From assembly GCF_017591425.1 (NCBI RefSeq), contig NW_024464918.1:30486001-30550000 (forward strand): a stretch of DNA of 64,000 bases, written 5' to 3'. Shown here in pieces: positions 22,591 through 35,439 of the stretch (its first letter is position 1; each line of letters opens with the position of its first letter). The notes beneath the pieces were generated by a model, which was not told where the DNA came from, searched no databases, and saw only the letters and a list, made by a program, of their open reading frames with translations. The position numbers and the translations under genes are program-made. Origin of the DNA: Ochotona curzoniae. Lineage: Eukaryota; Chordata; Mammalia; Lagomorpha; Ochotonidae.

Positions 22591-25500
22591 CTGAAATTTT
22601 GTTCATCCTTAAAAGATTTGTTTAAAGTCAGTCGCATTCTTTGAAAATCGAAAATCATTTGACAATTTGCATGAAGTCACATTTCAGATACTGGCAACGT
22701 TCAGTGCCAAGAATGTTTTACAAATAATAACTTCTAGACTGCATCCATAACTTTGGAGGGTAAGTGTATTGTACCTTACCAGGAGCGCCAAGGAGGAGGA
22801 GAAAGTGGTCGGCTCCACAGTTGGGTCCACAGCTGGCTCGCAGCATCTGACTTTCCTGCCTTCCCATTCCCTAGCACCAGCCGGGCTGGGTCAAAGAAAT
22901 CACGTGTCCTGTTCCTCCCCTGCAGCTGAACCACACTGGCTGGGAAGGCTTGGTGGTTGCTACAGAACTGGGCGTTGCAGCCAGAAGTAGAAGCTACATC
23001 TCAGGAACCATCTCCCAGCAACGCCCCCCAACACACACACCCCGAAGAGAGGACTGTTTCTATAAACAGCACGGTGCCCACCTGGCATTTTCTGAGGCAG
23101 CCTTCTGATTGCCTCTTTGGTTTCTTCAGAGGACAAATCTAAGTCCCTCGGGGAGTCACGTTGCAGTGTTCGACATCCTATTTATTTCACAATGTGTGTT
23201 GCTGAGAAGGAAAAAAAAAACAAGCAAGCTTCAGGATTTTTTTTTTTTTGTAAACACTTTCTCTGAACACTCAAGTTCGCAGATTGATTGGTAAGCATTT
23301 ATTCATCAGACCTGACTGCGAACACATGCTGACAGACTTCCCAGTCCAGGTGTACCCTCAAGGATGGGAAACCACCAATACTGTTCATCCAAGTTCATGG
23401 AAGACTTAACCTGTTCAATGAGGCCGGGCTGCAAGAGCATCTCTGCTGTTAGCTACATCCTTCAAGGACACGTGAATGTTAATCAGGAGATACAGGGACA
23501 CGGACAGAAACACACACACACCCAAGGCCTTCTAAGCAATGTAAGTTAGTTAGAAACAAGTAGCAAAGATGGGAACTCAACTGTCCACCTCTGATTTTGA
23601 AATCATCTGTCTCCATCCCTCGGGCCCACATAGAGTCCCGAATGCGGAAGAGGCCGGGCTGATATGTGTACCGTGCTCCAGAATGGCCATTCATACCAAC
23701 CAGCCACGTGATGACAAATCTCTCCACCCTTTCTCTGGCTGGCTGGTCTGACTTCCGGAGTCACAGTGGGAGGATTCGTAAAAATAAAAACGCTCATGCC
23801 ATCCTTCTTAGGAATACTGCAATACATTAGTTCCAAACAGCTGGGTGTTTCCTTCCACAGAATCAGCTCCAAGAAAATGCTCTGTGGATGCTTCAGCTCT
23901 GGGACTGCAGAAGTGTTGAGGAAAAAGGAAGGGGAAGCTAGCTGAACCTCGGCTCCCAGAGCAGCTAAGGTGCTTGGAGCCACTGACACTCCACGTCTTA
24001 GGATAATTATGAACTCAGCTGATCCTAACGAAGCCGTACTAGTTTGGCTTGACCTGTAGCGCTGTGCATTTCAGAACCCTCACCAGTTCCAGGGGAACAA
24101 AGTTATTCTTTTGCTTCAGGAGGACAAAAAGAGTAATGGATCTACTGGGATGAAGAAAGAAATTGACTAAGGTCCTTCTGGCACTGGAATCTGAAGGATT
24201 CGCATAATTTAGTGCTGACAGAACTCCTGGCCATTTGTCTCCTGGACAAACGGCTGCTGGACCCCGTTTTCTTCAGTTACTTCTCTACTAGGTGTGTCAG
24301 CCTTTCAGGGAAACAGTGCAAATAGGAACTCGGCAAGAAAGATATGACCAGAAAAGCCAACACACACAAGATCCATGCCTCATTTAGCATCCAGCCGGGC
24401 CTGCAGATAGCAAGTGCCACACAAGGTGGAAAAGACAACTCCTCACTGGTCCCAGACCTCGTACAGTAGCAGCGATTTCTGAAATGCCCACTTCCTGCCT
24501 GTAGCTTCTAAAGAGGATCTCATTCTGAATAATTACTTTTCTCTCCCTTAAACTGAATTCACCAACTGTCCTGGAGTTTTAGTGAATCCCTTTTTCAAAA
24601 CTCCAATGATGCATGCAGTGTTTGTCTGTCTTCCTTCTCTCCAGAAAAACACACTTTAATTTTACTCTTTTTGTTTATTGTTAGCTTGCACCATGCTGCA
24701 TTAGGACTGCTGATTTTTCCCATGGCGTTCTATTTTACCTTGAACGTGAGGATTTACTGAGGTGAAGATCAAAAAATAAAATGACTCATGTGACGCGTGA
24801 ATACTTTTCACTGCGTGGCTAACTGCAGAGCTAAGCAGCGTACCAAGGATTGTATTTCGTTCTTCACGGTCCGAAGTCATGACCTTGTGTCACTTAAACG
24901 AAGATCAAGCACATTACATACCCAGTCAACTGAGTGACCTTTTCTTAATAATAATCCCTCGATTATTCAACATCCAACATTGAATTCAACATTATTCAAA
25001 GTATTCAACATCCAAACTGTTCCTACTTGGACTTTTGTTTCTTGGCATCAGTTATTTTGCCTTATTCTTTCCTGGGCTTTATAATTCCCTTTCTTTGGGG
25101 GGAGGAAATAAAAGTGAAAATTCATGTATCTTCTTTCCCCATAAAATGTGCTTTTTCTGTGGAACCTCCTTGAGTTCCAAAGGTGAGGGAATTTTTACCT
25201 TGTAAGTCCCATACCACACACTCTGTCTGTAGCTCCAGGTTAGCAAATCAGTGTTCAGACCAGAGTCTGGATGCAGTTGCGTTATGAGCGTGCATTGAGG
25301 GCCACACCTGCTGCAGAAGCCTACGAATTCCTGACAGAGAATAAAATCCCATTATCTTTTCATGCCCCCCTCTTGGCAGAGCCCCCAACACCAAGTCCTT
25401 GTTCATCTCCTTCGCTGTATGATTAAATGGACGCGATATTGAAACACAAGTCTCTCAGGTGGCTACCAGTCTTTCCTCACCTTAGCCATTCTTAGCCTTC

Positions 25501-27044
25501 TTGCTTCTAGGTTCCCATGGAAACATCTAAAATTAGAGAATGAAATAAGTCTTAAGCTTTTTTGTTAAAAGCCCCAGGAGAATACAGTCATGTTACTCCC
25601 TGACCTTGCAAATGGGACAGGAACTATCCTAAAAATGTTGATATTACCTTTCTTTCATTCCTCCGTTGATAAGCATCTTATTGAAAAGCACATTTTACTA
25701 AGAAGTTATTCTCAACCATCACCACAGAGGCTAGGCGTGAGTTCCATTCTTTTCTATTTAGGTTCATTATAGTCCATGCAGACATAACGGCTGGATATAA
25801 TGGCACAGGGAGTATAGAATTAATGACACAGGCTATGCAAACATAAACACTCCTCGCCAGGCCAGAAAGTCTGATTGCCGCAATGCATGATGATCTGATT
25901 TCACCCAAAGTAATCTGTGGTTACAAGTGTCTGTGAAGCTTTTCAAAGTCTGTCCTGCTTCGTGCTATCAAACATTTCCTGTTATGGCCGAGCACTTAGG
26001 ATACTATTAATAAAACATATACTCTACAGACCTTGAAATGCCATCACCTTTATTGGAGATGGTGTGGTTGTAGTTCCAAGTTCCATGTCAGTTAGGGGGG
26101 TCAGATCTTTCCTGACTATCATCAGTCATCTTGGCTATAGTTTGTTTGACAACAACAAAGTCTTCCTAGCCCAGACCACCAACTAGAATACACGGTACTG
26201 TGGCTCAGATTTGTAAAATCTTTTGTAAAATAAATAAATAAGTATAAAGCAAGCACGCACACAGGCCCAATCCTTCAGGCTGGAAACAACACCTTCACAG
26301 TGAGGCGGGGCCCGGCCACTCCGTGCGTGCCCTCTGACCTCTGCAGGCCATCAGACGAGGCACTGCACTTGGCAACGCTGCTTTCATTCACCCCACATGC
26401 CCCATGTGGGCATCCCTGAGTGCATACAGCCTGCTACCATAACAGAGTAGCCACTAATGCTGTTTAAAGACTAAATGAAGAAATTATTTGGAAATCTTTT
26501 AAAGCAGTCACATATCTAAAAAAAAAAAAAAAAAACTTATACAAACATTCCACTTTGTATCCTATTTGTATCCTAACCCTTGGCCTTTAATTAAACAATT
26601 ACTTTTATAAATAATCACCATTTTTAACAACTCGAAGCATGGGATTCAAGGGACTGGCAAGGTGGCAATTCTCAAGAACCCGTGACAGCCTCGTGTTGGC
26701 ATTTGGGCATGTCTGAGATTGTTTTCCAAATAGGCAGAACAGCCCCAATGGACACACCTTACTCTTCATGACGCTGGGTTCAGCTCAAGGATAAAATTTA
26801 ATGCCAAGAGAAAACAAAGCTAGGCATTTAATTCAGCTCCTTAGAAATGTGTTCCATTAAAAAACAGAGACGGAAGTAGATCAATGTCGGGGAAAAAGAA
26901 ACTGTGAACTTCTGGAGCCTTCGGATGCGGGAGAGTAATTGGTGATGCTGCTAACAAAAAAGGAACATGAACAGCAGGGTGGCCTTCTCCATCCTCCGAT
27001 CTACACAGCTCAGTGTGCACCCATGATGGTATCTAAAATGTGGA
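22591..27044. other. Repeat-poor unique stretch, no gene
   Basis: About 4.4 kb without a recognised SINE, LINE or LTR. Only an A-run near 26519-26535 and 'aaataaataaataag' at about 26228 stand out. AT-rich parts (24540-25140 and 25680-25920) look like conserved non-coding sequence. Frames are all at most 128 codons and unmatched. Confidence 0.45.
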
Positions 27045-27420
27045 AGCCACCAAGCGTTTACTGATGGATGAGTGCTACATTTACATACAACGGGGTGTTC
27101 TGCAGTCTGAAAAGTAAAGAAATCTGACACATACAACACGCGGATAAACCTTGAAGATCTTTTGTTAAATAAAACGAACCAGTCACAGATGGACAACCGC
27201 ATACTTCTCCTGGCGCAGGTTATCAAGGAAGTGGAATGCTGATTTCCAGGACCTGGAGGGAGCAGGGGATAGTTTTCAATGTGCATAGAACTTCAGTGTC
27301 ATGTGATGATCAATGGAAATGACTGGTGCTGCTGGCTGGACAGCATTATGAACACAGCTAACGCCACCAAACAGCAAGTCTACAAATGGCCAAGCTGGTG
27401 CAGTTAACCTTATGCGTATA
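27045..27420 (+). mobile_element. Ancient L1 (L1M) 3' UTR fragment
   Basis: Typical L1M 3'-end text in order: 'atggatgagtgctacattta', 'catacaacggggtgttctgc', 'aaatctgacacatacaac', 'ggataaaccttgaagatc', 'aaacgaaccagtcacagatg', then 'gggagcaggggatagtttt' and a 'gttaaccttatgcgtatatt' end. Substitutions are heavy, so it is very old and non-coding. Confidence 0.78.
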
Positions 27421-27624
27421 TTACTAGAAACAACAGAAAAGAAAATGGAAGAAAAAAGTAGTAACCAAATGTTGCACGCTGGAAAATGGCAACATACATA
27501 ATGCATATCATCCAAATGGAGAATGAAACAGCAACTGAGAAGTGCACAGTGATGGAGAACGCATCTGCGTGCAGACATCCGGCTAACGTCCTCCCACACT
27601 GTGGCGTATACACAATGCCCACAA
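27421..27624. other. Short unique spacer
   Basis: Sequence between the old L1 and the young CSINE. Overlapping 60-110 codon frames run through here from the L1 and SINE and are not genes. Confidence 0.4.
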
Positions 27625-27633
27625 TAAATAAAT

Positions 27634-27929
27634 TATTGGAAAGGCGGATATACAGAGAGGAGAGACAGAGAGGAAGATCCTCCGTCCGATGATTCACTCC
27701 CCAAGTGAGCGCAACGGCCGATACCATGCCGATCTAAAGCCAGGAGCCTCTTCCAGGTCTCCCACGTGGGTGCAGGGTCCCAAAGCCTTGGGCCATCCTC
27801 GACTGCTTTACCGGGCCACAGGCAGGGAGCTGGATGGGAAGCGGGGCCACCGGGATTAGAACTAGCACCCATATGGGATCCCGGGCATGCAAGGCAAGGA
27901 CCTAACCACTGCGCCACCGCACCGGGCCC
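27634..27929 (-). mobile_element. Youngest CSINE in window, pika-like type
   Basis: Near-consensus element on minus. The head complement at its right end reads 'aaccactgcgccaccgcacc', and the B-box region reads 'gggattagaactagcaccc'. Several CpGs survive ('cgccaccgcaccg', 'cgcaacggccg'), a sign of recent insertion. It is flanked by 'taaataaat' on both sides (27625-27633 and 27930-27938), a plausible 9-bp target-site duplication, though the word is of low complexity and CSINE tails can contain it. Confidence 0.95.
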
Positions 27930-28501
27930 TAAATAAATCTTTTTTAAAAACTCATACACAACTGAAATATTCTGTGTACGCACACCCATTACATGTAGGC
28001 AGACTTGTATACTTTCAGAGAGAGAAGTCTTCAGGAACAAACATCGACCCAGAAATAATTTGAGAAATAATTTGACTTAGAAACAAATCAGAATTTTTGC
28101 CTATAGCAGTAATCTTCCAATGAGAAAATATTCTTGGGTCATTATGAATTTAAACACTAAAACACTTTGTTCAGTGAAGCAGACACGACACAGAAGAGGA
28201 GAAAAGGAGAAATTTTGCATAGAAGGCAGTTTGTTGAATATCATAGAATCCGTGGCCCAAAATGCTGAATCTCATTATCTGGACTCAATACAACACTGTT
28301 ATTGTAATACAAGAGTTATTTTCTGAGTAAATAAAGAATGAATAACAAACATAAAATAGGAAAAATGTCCCAGGAATATTTCAATAATCATCAAAAACTT
28401 CAGATGAAAAATATATCCTTCAGAGGAAAGCCAGCATTAATATATAGGTCCTCAAATACAGACACAGTCACACCCACACTCACACGTACACACAGCATAA
28501 T
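27930..28501. other. No gene; AT-rich with a CA-rich patch
   Basis: Unique sequence with an imperfect CA-rich patch at about 28462-28495 ('cacacccacactcacacg'). No repeat or gene is recognised. Confidence 0.4.
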
Positions 28502-28629
28502 GGAGGTTCAAAAGTTCATGGAATATGCAAATAAGTACTCCAAAAAAATGTTACATGGATTTCAAGACATTTTGTACCAACATAAATGCATTTTTTATTT
28601 CCATTTTTCTGTGTATTTTTTGAAGTCTC
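28502..28629. mobile_element. Mariner-like palindromic MITE
   Basis: The left end 'ggttcaaaagttcatggaat' and right end 'tccatttttctgtgtatttt' followed by 'ttgaagtctc' are imperfect inverted repeats. The inside ('acatggatttcaagacattt', 'gtaccaacataaatgcattt') matches the form of short non-autonomous mariner elements with 'ttcaaaaagttcatgga' termini common in mammals. About 128 bp, no transposase. Confidence 0.65.
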
Positions 28630-31600
28630 TACATCTATATGCCACTTACATGTTGCATCAGGCTATGCCCTCTTATCATGTTTCCTACTCTGCTTTCTTT
28701 GCTTTTGGCTTTGTAGAGTGTTCTGAGCTTGGGCGGCCTCTACATAAACACCCAACATGAAACACCAATTACCAGCTTACAAACTTAGTTCCTGGTGGAA
28801 GCGTGATAGCGATTGTGCTGTCAGCTCAGGGCTTGGTGTCACAACGCCTTTGTGAGCGAAGCAGAGGTCTGATAGAGAAAAGCAGCTGTTACAGCCAAGG
28901 CAGTCAGACCCACTGCTAGCTTAGCCCCCACGAGGGCTCAGGCAGGTGGCCTATTTAACACAGGTAAGTAGAATTGGAAAACCTGAATGGATCCAGAAAA
29001 TGCATTTTTGAGAGTTGGAGATGAGCGAGCCTTGGAGCCCTTAAGCTTCAACCCAGCCTGACATGACCAGAGGCACCTGCTGGCTCCCAGGACAACCCTC
29101 ACTTGTGGTTCAGCATCAAGCCCTCAGCTCCCCACTTGTCCCCTGACCGCCCCTGACCTTTCTGACACCTCTCTCATTCCCCACCACTGTTAGGGAAGGA
29201 AAAACCCCTGACATAACCAGGACACAACTGACTCACAGGCATGAGACGGGCAGGGAGTCAAAGCAGGCTCATGCAAGCACAAGATGAAGAATGAACACCT
29301 CTCTGAAAATGCCCACTGGCTCGCTCACGAGCAACTCTCAAAGCCATTCTGGAACTGTGCTTTGACCATTCTAAGGGTCAGAAACCCAGGAACTTGTACT
29401 ACATGTTCAAAAGTTCCAGCCAATGTGAAAACAGAGCCAGCTGTGTTTTCACGGAGACGCCCTGAAGAAGAGAGGCGACAGGCAGCTGCCTCCTCCTTTA
29501 TTAAACAAAGACAGGCTGATCCTTTGCCTAACACCGTGAACACTTACCTTACATACAGGGCACAGCCTTGACCCCTGGATTCAAACTTTAGGTGATTCGC
29601 TGTTTGGAAATCTCTCATGAGACGCTATTTAAAGGTTTTTGTCTGCAACACAAAACCAAATCCTGCCTTTGGGGCTGATGAGATGGGAATTGTCTTTCTC
29701 TGGATTTGATGGATGGAATTGGGCATAAAGGAAAAATAAAATAAGTTTCTAACAGACTAGAGTGGGTCATCTGCCTTCAAGGTCAAACCCCTGGCCTCAG
29801 AGAATCTCAGAAGTCCTGTGTGCAGGCTGGGTGTGTGGGAGTGCAGGGGCTGGGAGAGCCACGAGCACTGCCCTCTCCCGACCCTCCTCCACGCGTGACA
29901 CCATCCCATTCCCAACCTCTGCGGCCATGAAGCAGAGCTCATGGGTTTCAAAGAAAACACTCCCAAGAACAATCCCTAAGAAGCACCCAATTCCTGAGAA
30001 AACACTAATAACGCTGTCAATTTCACCCTAGCACTCCTGACCATACTTTCCCATCCCCATTTAGTAGGCACCAAAGCTGTGTTGAGTTCTGAGGCCGCCA
30101 GAGAAGGCAGCTCTGAATACTGAGGGTTCATAACCAACAAACACAGCTTCGATGCCATAGCCCCCTGCTTTGTGTCCACCCCTCCCCCAGCCCCAGAGGA
30201 GATGTTCTGTGCAGGACTCCTGCATTTAAAAAATCTGCTTTTCCCCAATCCAATGGCATTATCCTCTTGGATTCAGGGCAGACCCCTGATGACTGCCCTG
30301 GTGACAAGCAGATTACAAAGCAGGTTGATCCAAGCATTGTGTCTGCACCGCTCTTGGAGGAGCCAGAGCCCGTGCGCGGCAGCAGGGAGCACTAATTGCT
30401 CATTTGCGGCTGTGACCTTTTCCATCGGGCAGAGCCTCAGCCCTGGCTGCCGCGACGTCTCCTTTAATGACAGTGCGCCGGCAGGGAGGGCAGGTGCCGG
30501 AGGCTCCCACTACAGCACTATCAGTATCTGCAGCAGGCGCCCTCCTGGCCTCAAAGTGGGAGCTGAGGACATGGGGAGCTGTCTGCTTCACTGCTTCTGC
30601 ACCCAGACTCTTCCAAGCACATGAGCTGCCAGGATCAGGAGTGCACCAGGGTATGGCAACAAAGCATTTTTCTAGGTGTCACTCATTTTTTAAGGGACAC
30701 TGGCCATATTTCCACCAAAGAGCGGGTGGCAGGGTGGATGAGGTGCACAACTGTGGCTGCACCCTGTTAGAGGCACATCGGCTGCAGCCAGCGTTGCCTG
30801 GCACATGGCTACAGTGTATGCAGATCCACCCCACTGCTCATCTGCCACAGACAGAGAAGGTCAGCAGAAGTTTTCAGCAAGGTGAGCGGAAGGCGGGACC
30901 ATGCTGGGAAGGATTTGGTGGGACCACAATGAGCTTGACAGAGGAAGAAGAGCGTGAGGCAGTACTAGCAGAATGGAAGTCAGACTCCCGGGGGATACTG
31001 TCTGTGGACTGCAAAGAAGGGACTGAGAGAGGTGGCAGCAGTGCCAGGCAGGGAGGGAGGAGTGGCAAAGGGAGACAGTCACTCATGCGGCTTCGTGCAG
31101 TATTCCAGTTCATGGATTGGATACTGAGAGCTCGCAGCTGAAAATAGACTGTCATAAGAGAATGGAGAGGAGGGGCCACAACATCCATGCCTGTCACTGA
31201 ACATCCACTGAGCCCCAAGGAGCCAATAAAACAAGCATAGCAACAAGAGACAGAGAAGGGAACCAAGGGAGGGGCAAAGCAGCCCTGGCAAGGAGAGCTT
31301 TGCACAAGGCAGGCGCCTCCAAGCAACGCCACTCAAGGGTTAACAACAAGGACTCAACCAGTTTTACACCGAAACCCGAGCGATCCAATAAACAGTCCAC
31401 ATTTCTCCCACTGGTCATACATCTAAGCTTTCCCTGGTCAAGCCCACACTCGTGAAAATTAGGGGCAATAACTTTATTCTGTGAAAGCGTTAGACCCGGG
31501 GCAGGGCAGGTTACAGGATAGGGGTACTGGCATTCGAAATTGACAAAGATCGCAGAGGAGGTTGCCATCAATTCTCTGCCCTCAAAGCCAGGATCATTTC

Positions 31601-31984
31601 GCCTAAGAAATGAATAACCTTTTGTAAATGACAAGCCAGCAGCATTTCCTGAGGTTAGGACTCCCCAACTGCTATCCATGGACAGCGGAGGTGGGGAGGC
31701 AAGTCTCTTTCCACGTTTCAACCACAAATCAAGGGCCCTGGGGCAGCTCTCAGCCTTCCCAGCAAGCCCTCCCATGGTGCTTGTCGCTCTTCCACAGGGG
31801 AACAAGATTTGAGTTCCAGCTACAACATTCACTGCCATATTAATTCTAGGCTGGGGGGTAAGTATTTAAGCAAAATCAAGTAAAGGGTGCTTTTAAATCC
31901 CGATTGGGCATTTCAAACTTATATTATTTATCCAGAGCTTGGTGACAGGATGAGATTCTTTGGTCTTATTTTTTGTTGTTTTTG
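28630..31984. other. Mostly unique sequence, no gene
   Basis: No recognised SINE, LINE or LTR over about 3.3 kb. Two long-ish frames, 30467-31141 plus (224 codons) and 31194-31838 minus (214 codons), show no domain I recognise and are overlapped by other frames. GC content rises around 30.1-31.1 kb. Confidence 0.4.
30345..30545. promoter_or_regulatory. CpG-richer possible regulatory element
   Basis: About a dozen CpGs in 200 bp, clearly above the surroundings ('ccgtgcgcggc', 'ccgcgacgtctcc', 'gcgccggcagg'), too short for a classical CpG island. In the middle are 'cactaattgctcatttgcg' and 'cctttaatgac', homeodomain- and POU-like words. It could be a conserved enhancer or a weak distal promoter. 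Confidence 0.35.
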
Positions 31985-32284
31985 CTGCTGTTAATTTGAA
32001 AAGCCAAGAGAGCAACAGAGAGATCTTCCATCTGCTGGCTCACTCCTCAAGTACCCACAACATCCTGTGCTAGACCAGGCTGAAACCAAGAATCAGGAAT
32101 TCCTTCCAGGTCTCCCACGGACCTGGGTTTCCACTCAAGTAGCAGAGACACCAGCGATCATCTCCCAGGGTGCACATTCACCGGAAGCTGAATGAAGGAG
32201 GCACAACTCCATCCCAGGCTGCCTGAGAACAAGTGCAGATGCCTCAAAAAGCTGCTTAACTCACTGGGCCACACACCAGACCCA
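31985..32284 (-). mobile_element. CSINE, full length, minus strand
   Basis: 'aatttgaaaagccaagagag', 'agagatcttccatctgctgg', 'ctcactcctcaagtaccc', 'tccaggtctcccacggacc' and the head complement 'gcttaactcactgggccac' occur in reverse CSINE order. Some internal rearrangement of the middle suggests an older copy. Confidence 0.85.
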
Positions 32285-35021
32285 GAAAGAGGTTCTGATT
32301 AAACCTGAGGTTAGCAAAGCAATTCTCTCTGAGGAATTCCATGAGCATGCTGGGTAAATTCATCCTTAGAGACAAATGGGTGGCTGCCAGGATACCCAAG
32401 GAGAATAAGTACTTTTAAGAGACACAGCAGAATTTCCACAACCCCTCAGACACATCACTGAAACGTATACCTGAGCTGTTCAGCTAAAAACGGACTGCAC
32501 TGTCTGCAGCTAACAGGAGCCTGTGCCCCTAGAGTCCATTCTGCTCTGGTTTCCTGAGCCGAGACGGCAGGAGACCATGCCAAGTACTCTGAGCAGCCGT
32601 CTGTCATTTCTTATTACGTGGGCTGAAAGTGTTTGCCAGCAACAGCAAGCCCTAGGGGTCCCACTGTGACTAAATTATCATCTGGGATGCGGTCTGGATG
32701 CTTGTCCATCGGACAGCACAAGGGACCAGTGATGTTCACCTGCTGCAGGCCACATGGGCAGAACTGCCGTGCCTCCCTTAGTGATCAAACTGTGAGAAGG
32801 ACAATTGCAAGCACTGGATTCAGAGGCAGAATAAACACTGGAATTCATCAGAACTCACTGATCTTTCTGACAGGGGAGTAAGGTAGATCTGCAAACAAGC
32901 AAAGCCACGCAGAGCAAAAAGCCAGGATGTGGGGAATCCAAAGAGCTCCGTGCCAGTCGGTTAAGGGCTGAGGACTGTGAGTCACTGAGCAAAGCTGAAA
33001 TCATGAGCTTCATCCAATTTGTCAAGACTCTGGCTCTCTTCAAAACCTGAAAACATTCCCCATTTAGATTTTATTACACCAAGTACTCAGCAGATTCTTG
33101 AATATTCCACAGGCAATAACTTTCCATGCGTCATGCAATGACCTACTCCAGAAACGCTGCTACACAGCATCAGAGAAAGAGGAAGGATCTTGGCCTTTTT
33201 TCTCCCACAGCTAGGAACTCAGCAGAAAAGCAGACAGGAAAGTGCACAGAGGTCGTGTCACAGTCATTTTTAAGGAAGAATGGCTCCCGGAAAGCCAGGC
33301 ACGAGGGGATCACCGCACACTCCTTTATCCTGATGTTGATTTGGTTCTCCATCTCCCGCGACATGGAAACAAGTGTCCTTGGTTGTTTACATCTGAGGTT
33401 TACACAGAAGGCAATCCACAGATTTTCTGTGAGATCCATCTATTTGTCACCATGTTTGATTGGATGCGGCCAGAGCCAAATCAAAACGGGGGAAGAGGAG
33501 AGAAGGAGAAAGGACGAAGATGGTGATAAAAACAAAAAAAGCATGGACCATTTGAAGTGAAGAGTGGACCAAGACAGCTGTGCCTGCTCCTTCTGTGATC
33601 AGGGCGATCACATGCCCTGGCCAGGGCAGTAACGCGTTACAAAGACTAAGCACATTTCATGCTTCGGCATTGTGTCCAGATGGAATCCAGCATGAAGTGG
33701 CTCAGACACGTTTCCCACGGTATGCAACCCTAACAGGGTTACAAGGCAGGCAGGTCTGCACAACCACACTTTCCCCACCCCGGCACATGTACAGAATCAA
33801 GTATCAAGCAGACCTCCTTGGCAACAGATACAAGTCAAAACTCACCTTGACCTTAACTCCCATAACCTGCAAACCTTCCGCAGTGACTGAAGAGAAACCC
33901 ACGTGGTCACAGAGTCTCCATTCAAGCCCCTTCTCTGACACTGTTTCTCAGTGTCCTTCAGAGGACCCCCCAGACGCCCACCCATGCCACAGGAGCTACG
34001 CCCCCTCTACCTACTTTCTTGATTCAATAACTTGTGGCCCAGAGCCTACAATAAAATCATGGTGGCAGTCAGCAGTAAACAGGAACGCACATCCGCTCTA
34101 AATCAGGCCCGATGACGAGAACAAGCTCAATCGTGGCAATGACCTAAGTGTAGCTGACGCTGCCCTCTGTGATTCTCTGTTGCCCTGGTGGGAACCGAGG
34201 GGTAGAACTTGGAGATCTCATGAGTTAGAAGAAATCTATACAATGGGCATTTTATTGAAGTTCCAAAAGGTATTTTTTAAAAAATTAAAACCATATTTCA
34301 AGACTAAGCATTTGTCCAAACTCAATGGTTGCATGCTCTCCCTGACTTTCATTCTTCGTCTGTACCTGTAGGAAGCACTGCATGTTTTCCTGCTTACTGC
34401 TATAGGTACTTGAGCTACTGGCAAGACTCCACTCGGATAACCTGAAAATGTGTCTAACAGACAAAAGCAAGTGCTTGGTAGCCAGAGTGACAATTACTGC
34501 ATGGCGAGATTCACCAGATCGCCCACCCTGGTCACTGGAACTTTCTTTGGGAAAAACAGACAAGTTAATTTAATTGTTAAGTTCCTCTCCCTCTTCTGGG
34601 TGGGATAACCCCCACCCCCAACTCCAAGGACAGGCCCTGGTTTGTTTATCTGAACTAAAACACAAACACCCACATAGCCACACAGCCTCTCTGTCCTCAC
34701 TCACCAAGGCAGCATCCAATGTTTTCCTCAAAGCAATGACTACCCCACTGTTTCTGGTTTGTTTATAAGACAACCCAATTCTCTGAAATCATGAGCCTTG
34801 GCGTCATGTTCCCTGTGTAGCCCCACATCTGGAAGAGTCTGGCTCATTGTAAATGATCATGATTGCAGACACTGCCTGACATGTTCTGATCCCACCCCAC
34901 CCGCTCCATTGAGGGGTGTACAAACCAAAGGGCCATAGCACAGAGAGCATGACTGAGAACTCAGCACTGCTATCTCTGATCTTCCAAAAAGTGGAAGCTG
35001 GGCAAGTCTTCTACTTTGTAA
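32285..35021. other. No gene or repeat recognised
   Basis: About 2.7 kb of unique-looking sequence. Frames of 144 codons (33126-33560) and 173 codons (33580-34101) have no recognisable domain and are overlapped on the opposite strand. No exon-like structure is seen. Confidence 0.4.
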
Positions 35022-35312
35022 AAACCTTCATTTATTTGAAAGTTGGAATTACAGAGACAGAAGCACTCTCCTACCCTCTGGTTCACTCCCCAAATGCCCC
35101 CACAGCCAGGCTGGGCCACGTGGCAGCCCTGAGTCAGGAACACCATTCCAGAATTGCATGCAGGTGGCAGCGGCCCTAGCACCAGCCCTGCCCTCTGCCA
35201 CTTTTCCAGGGGCATGGTCATGGAACCTGATCAGAAGCAGGGCAGCACGGCTCGAACCAATACCTTGCTAATGTAACGGCACGGATGCAAGGCGTGGCTT
35301 AACCAGCTGTAG
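35022..35312 (-). mobile_element. CSINE, minus strand
   Basis: 'ttcatttatttgaaagttgg', 'ctctggttcactccccaaat', 'agccaggctgggccacgtgg', 'ggctcgaaccaataccttgc' and 'ggcttaaccagctgtagc' mark tail to head in reverse. It lies 127 bp from the next CSINE, which points the other way. Confidence 0.9.
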
Positions 35313-35439
35313 CATGAAGATTTTACAGCTGTGCTCTGCTGAAAATGTGCAGCTAAGTGCTCCAGTAACTTACAATAGATCTAAGTGAGTTCACCAGGTT
35401 ATGGAGCACTTCATCAGCTTCTTTAAAATATGACAAAAT

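Noticed and set aside
30467..31141. 224-codon plus-strand open frame as a candidate gene
   Set aside because: Low-complexity composition with no recognisable motif. Two minus-strand frames overlap it. The CpG patch at its start is better read as possible regulatory DNA.
31194..31838. 214-codon minus-strand open frame as a retropseudogene
   Set aside because: The translation matches nothing I know and there is no A-tail or target duplication around it.
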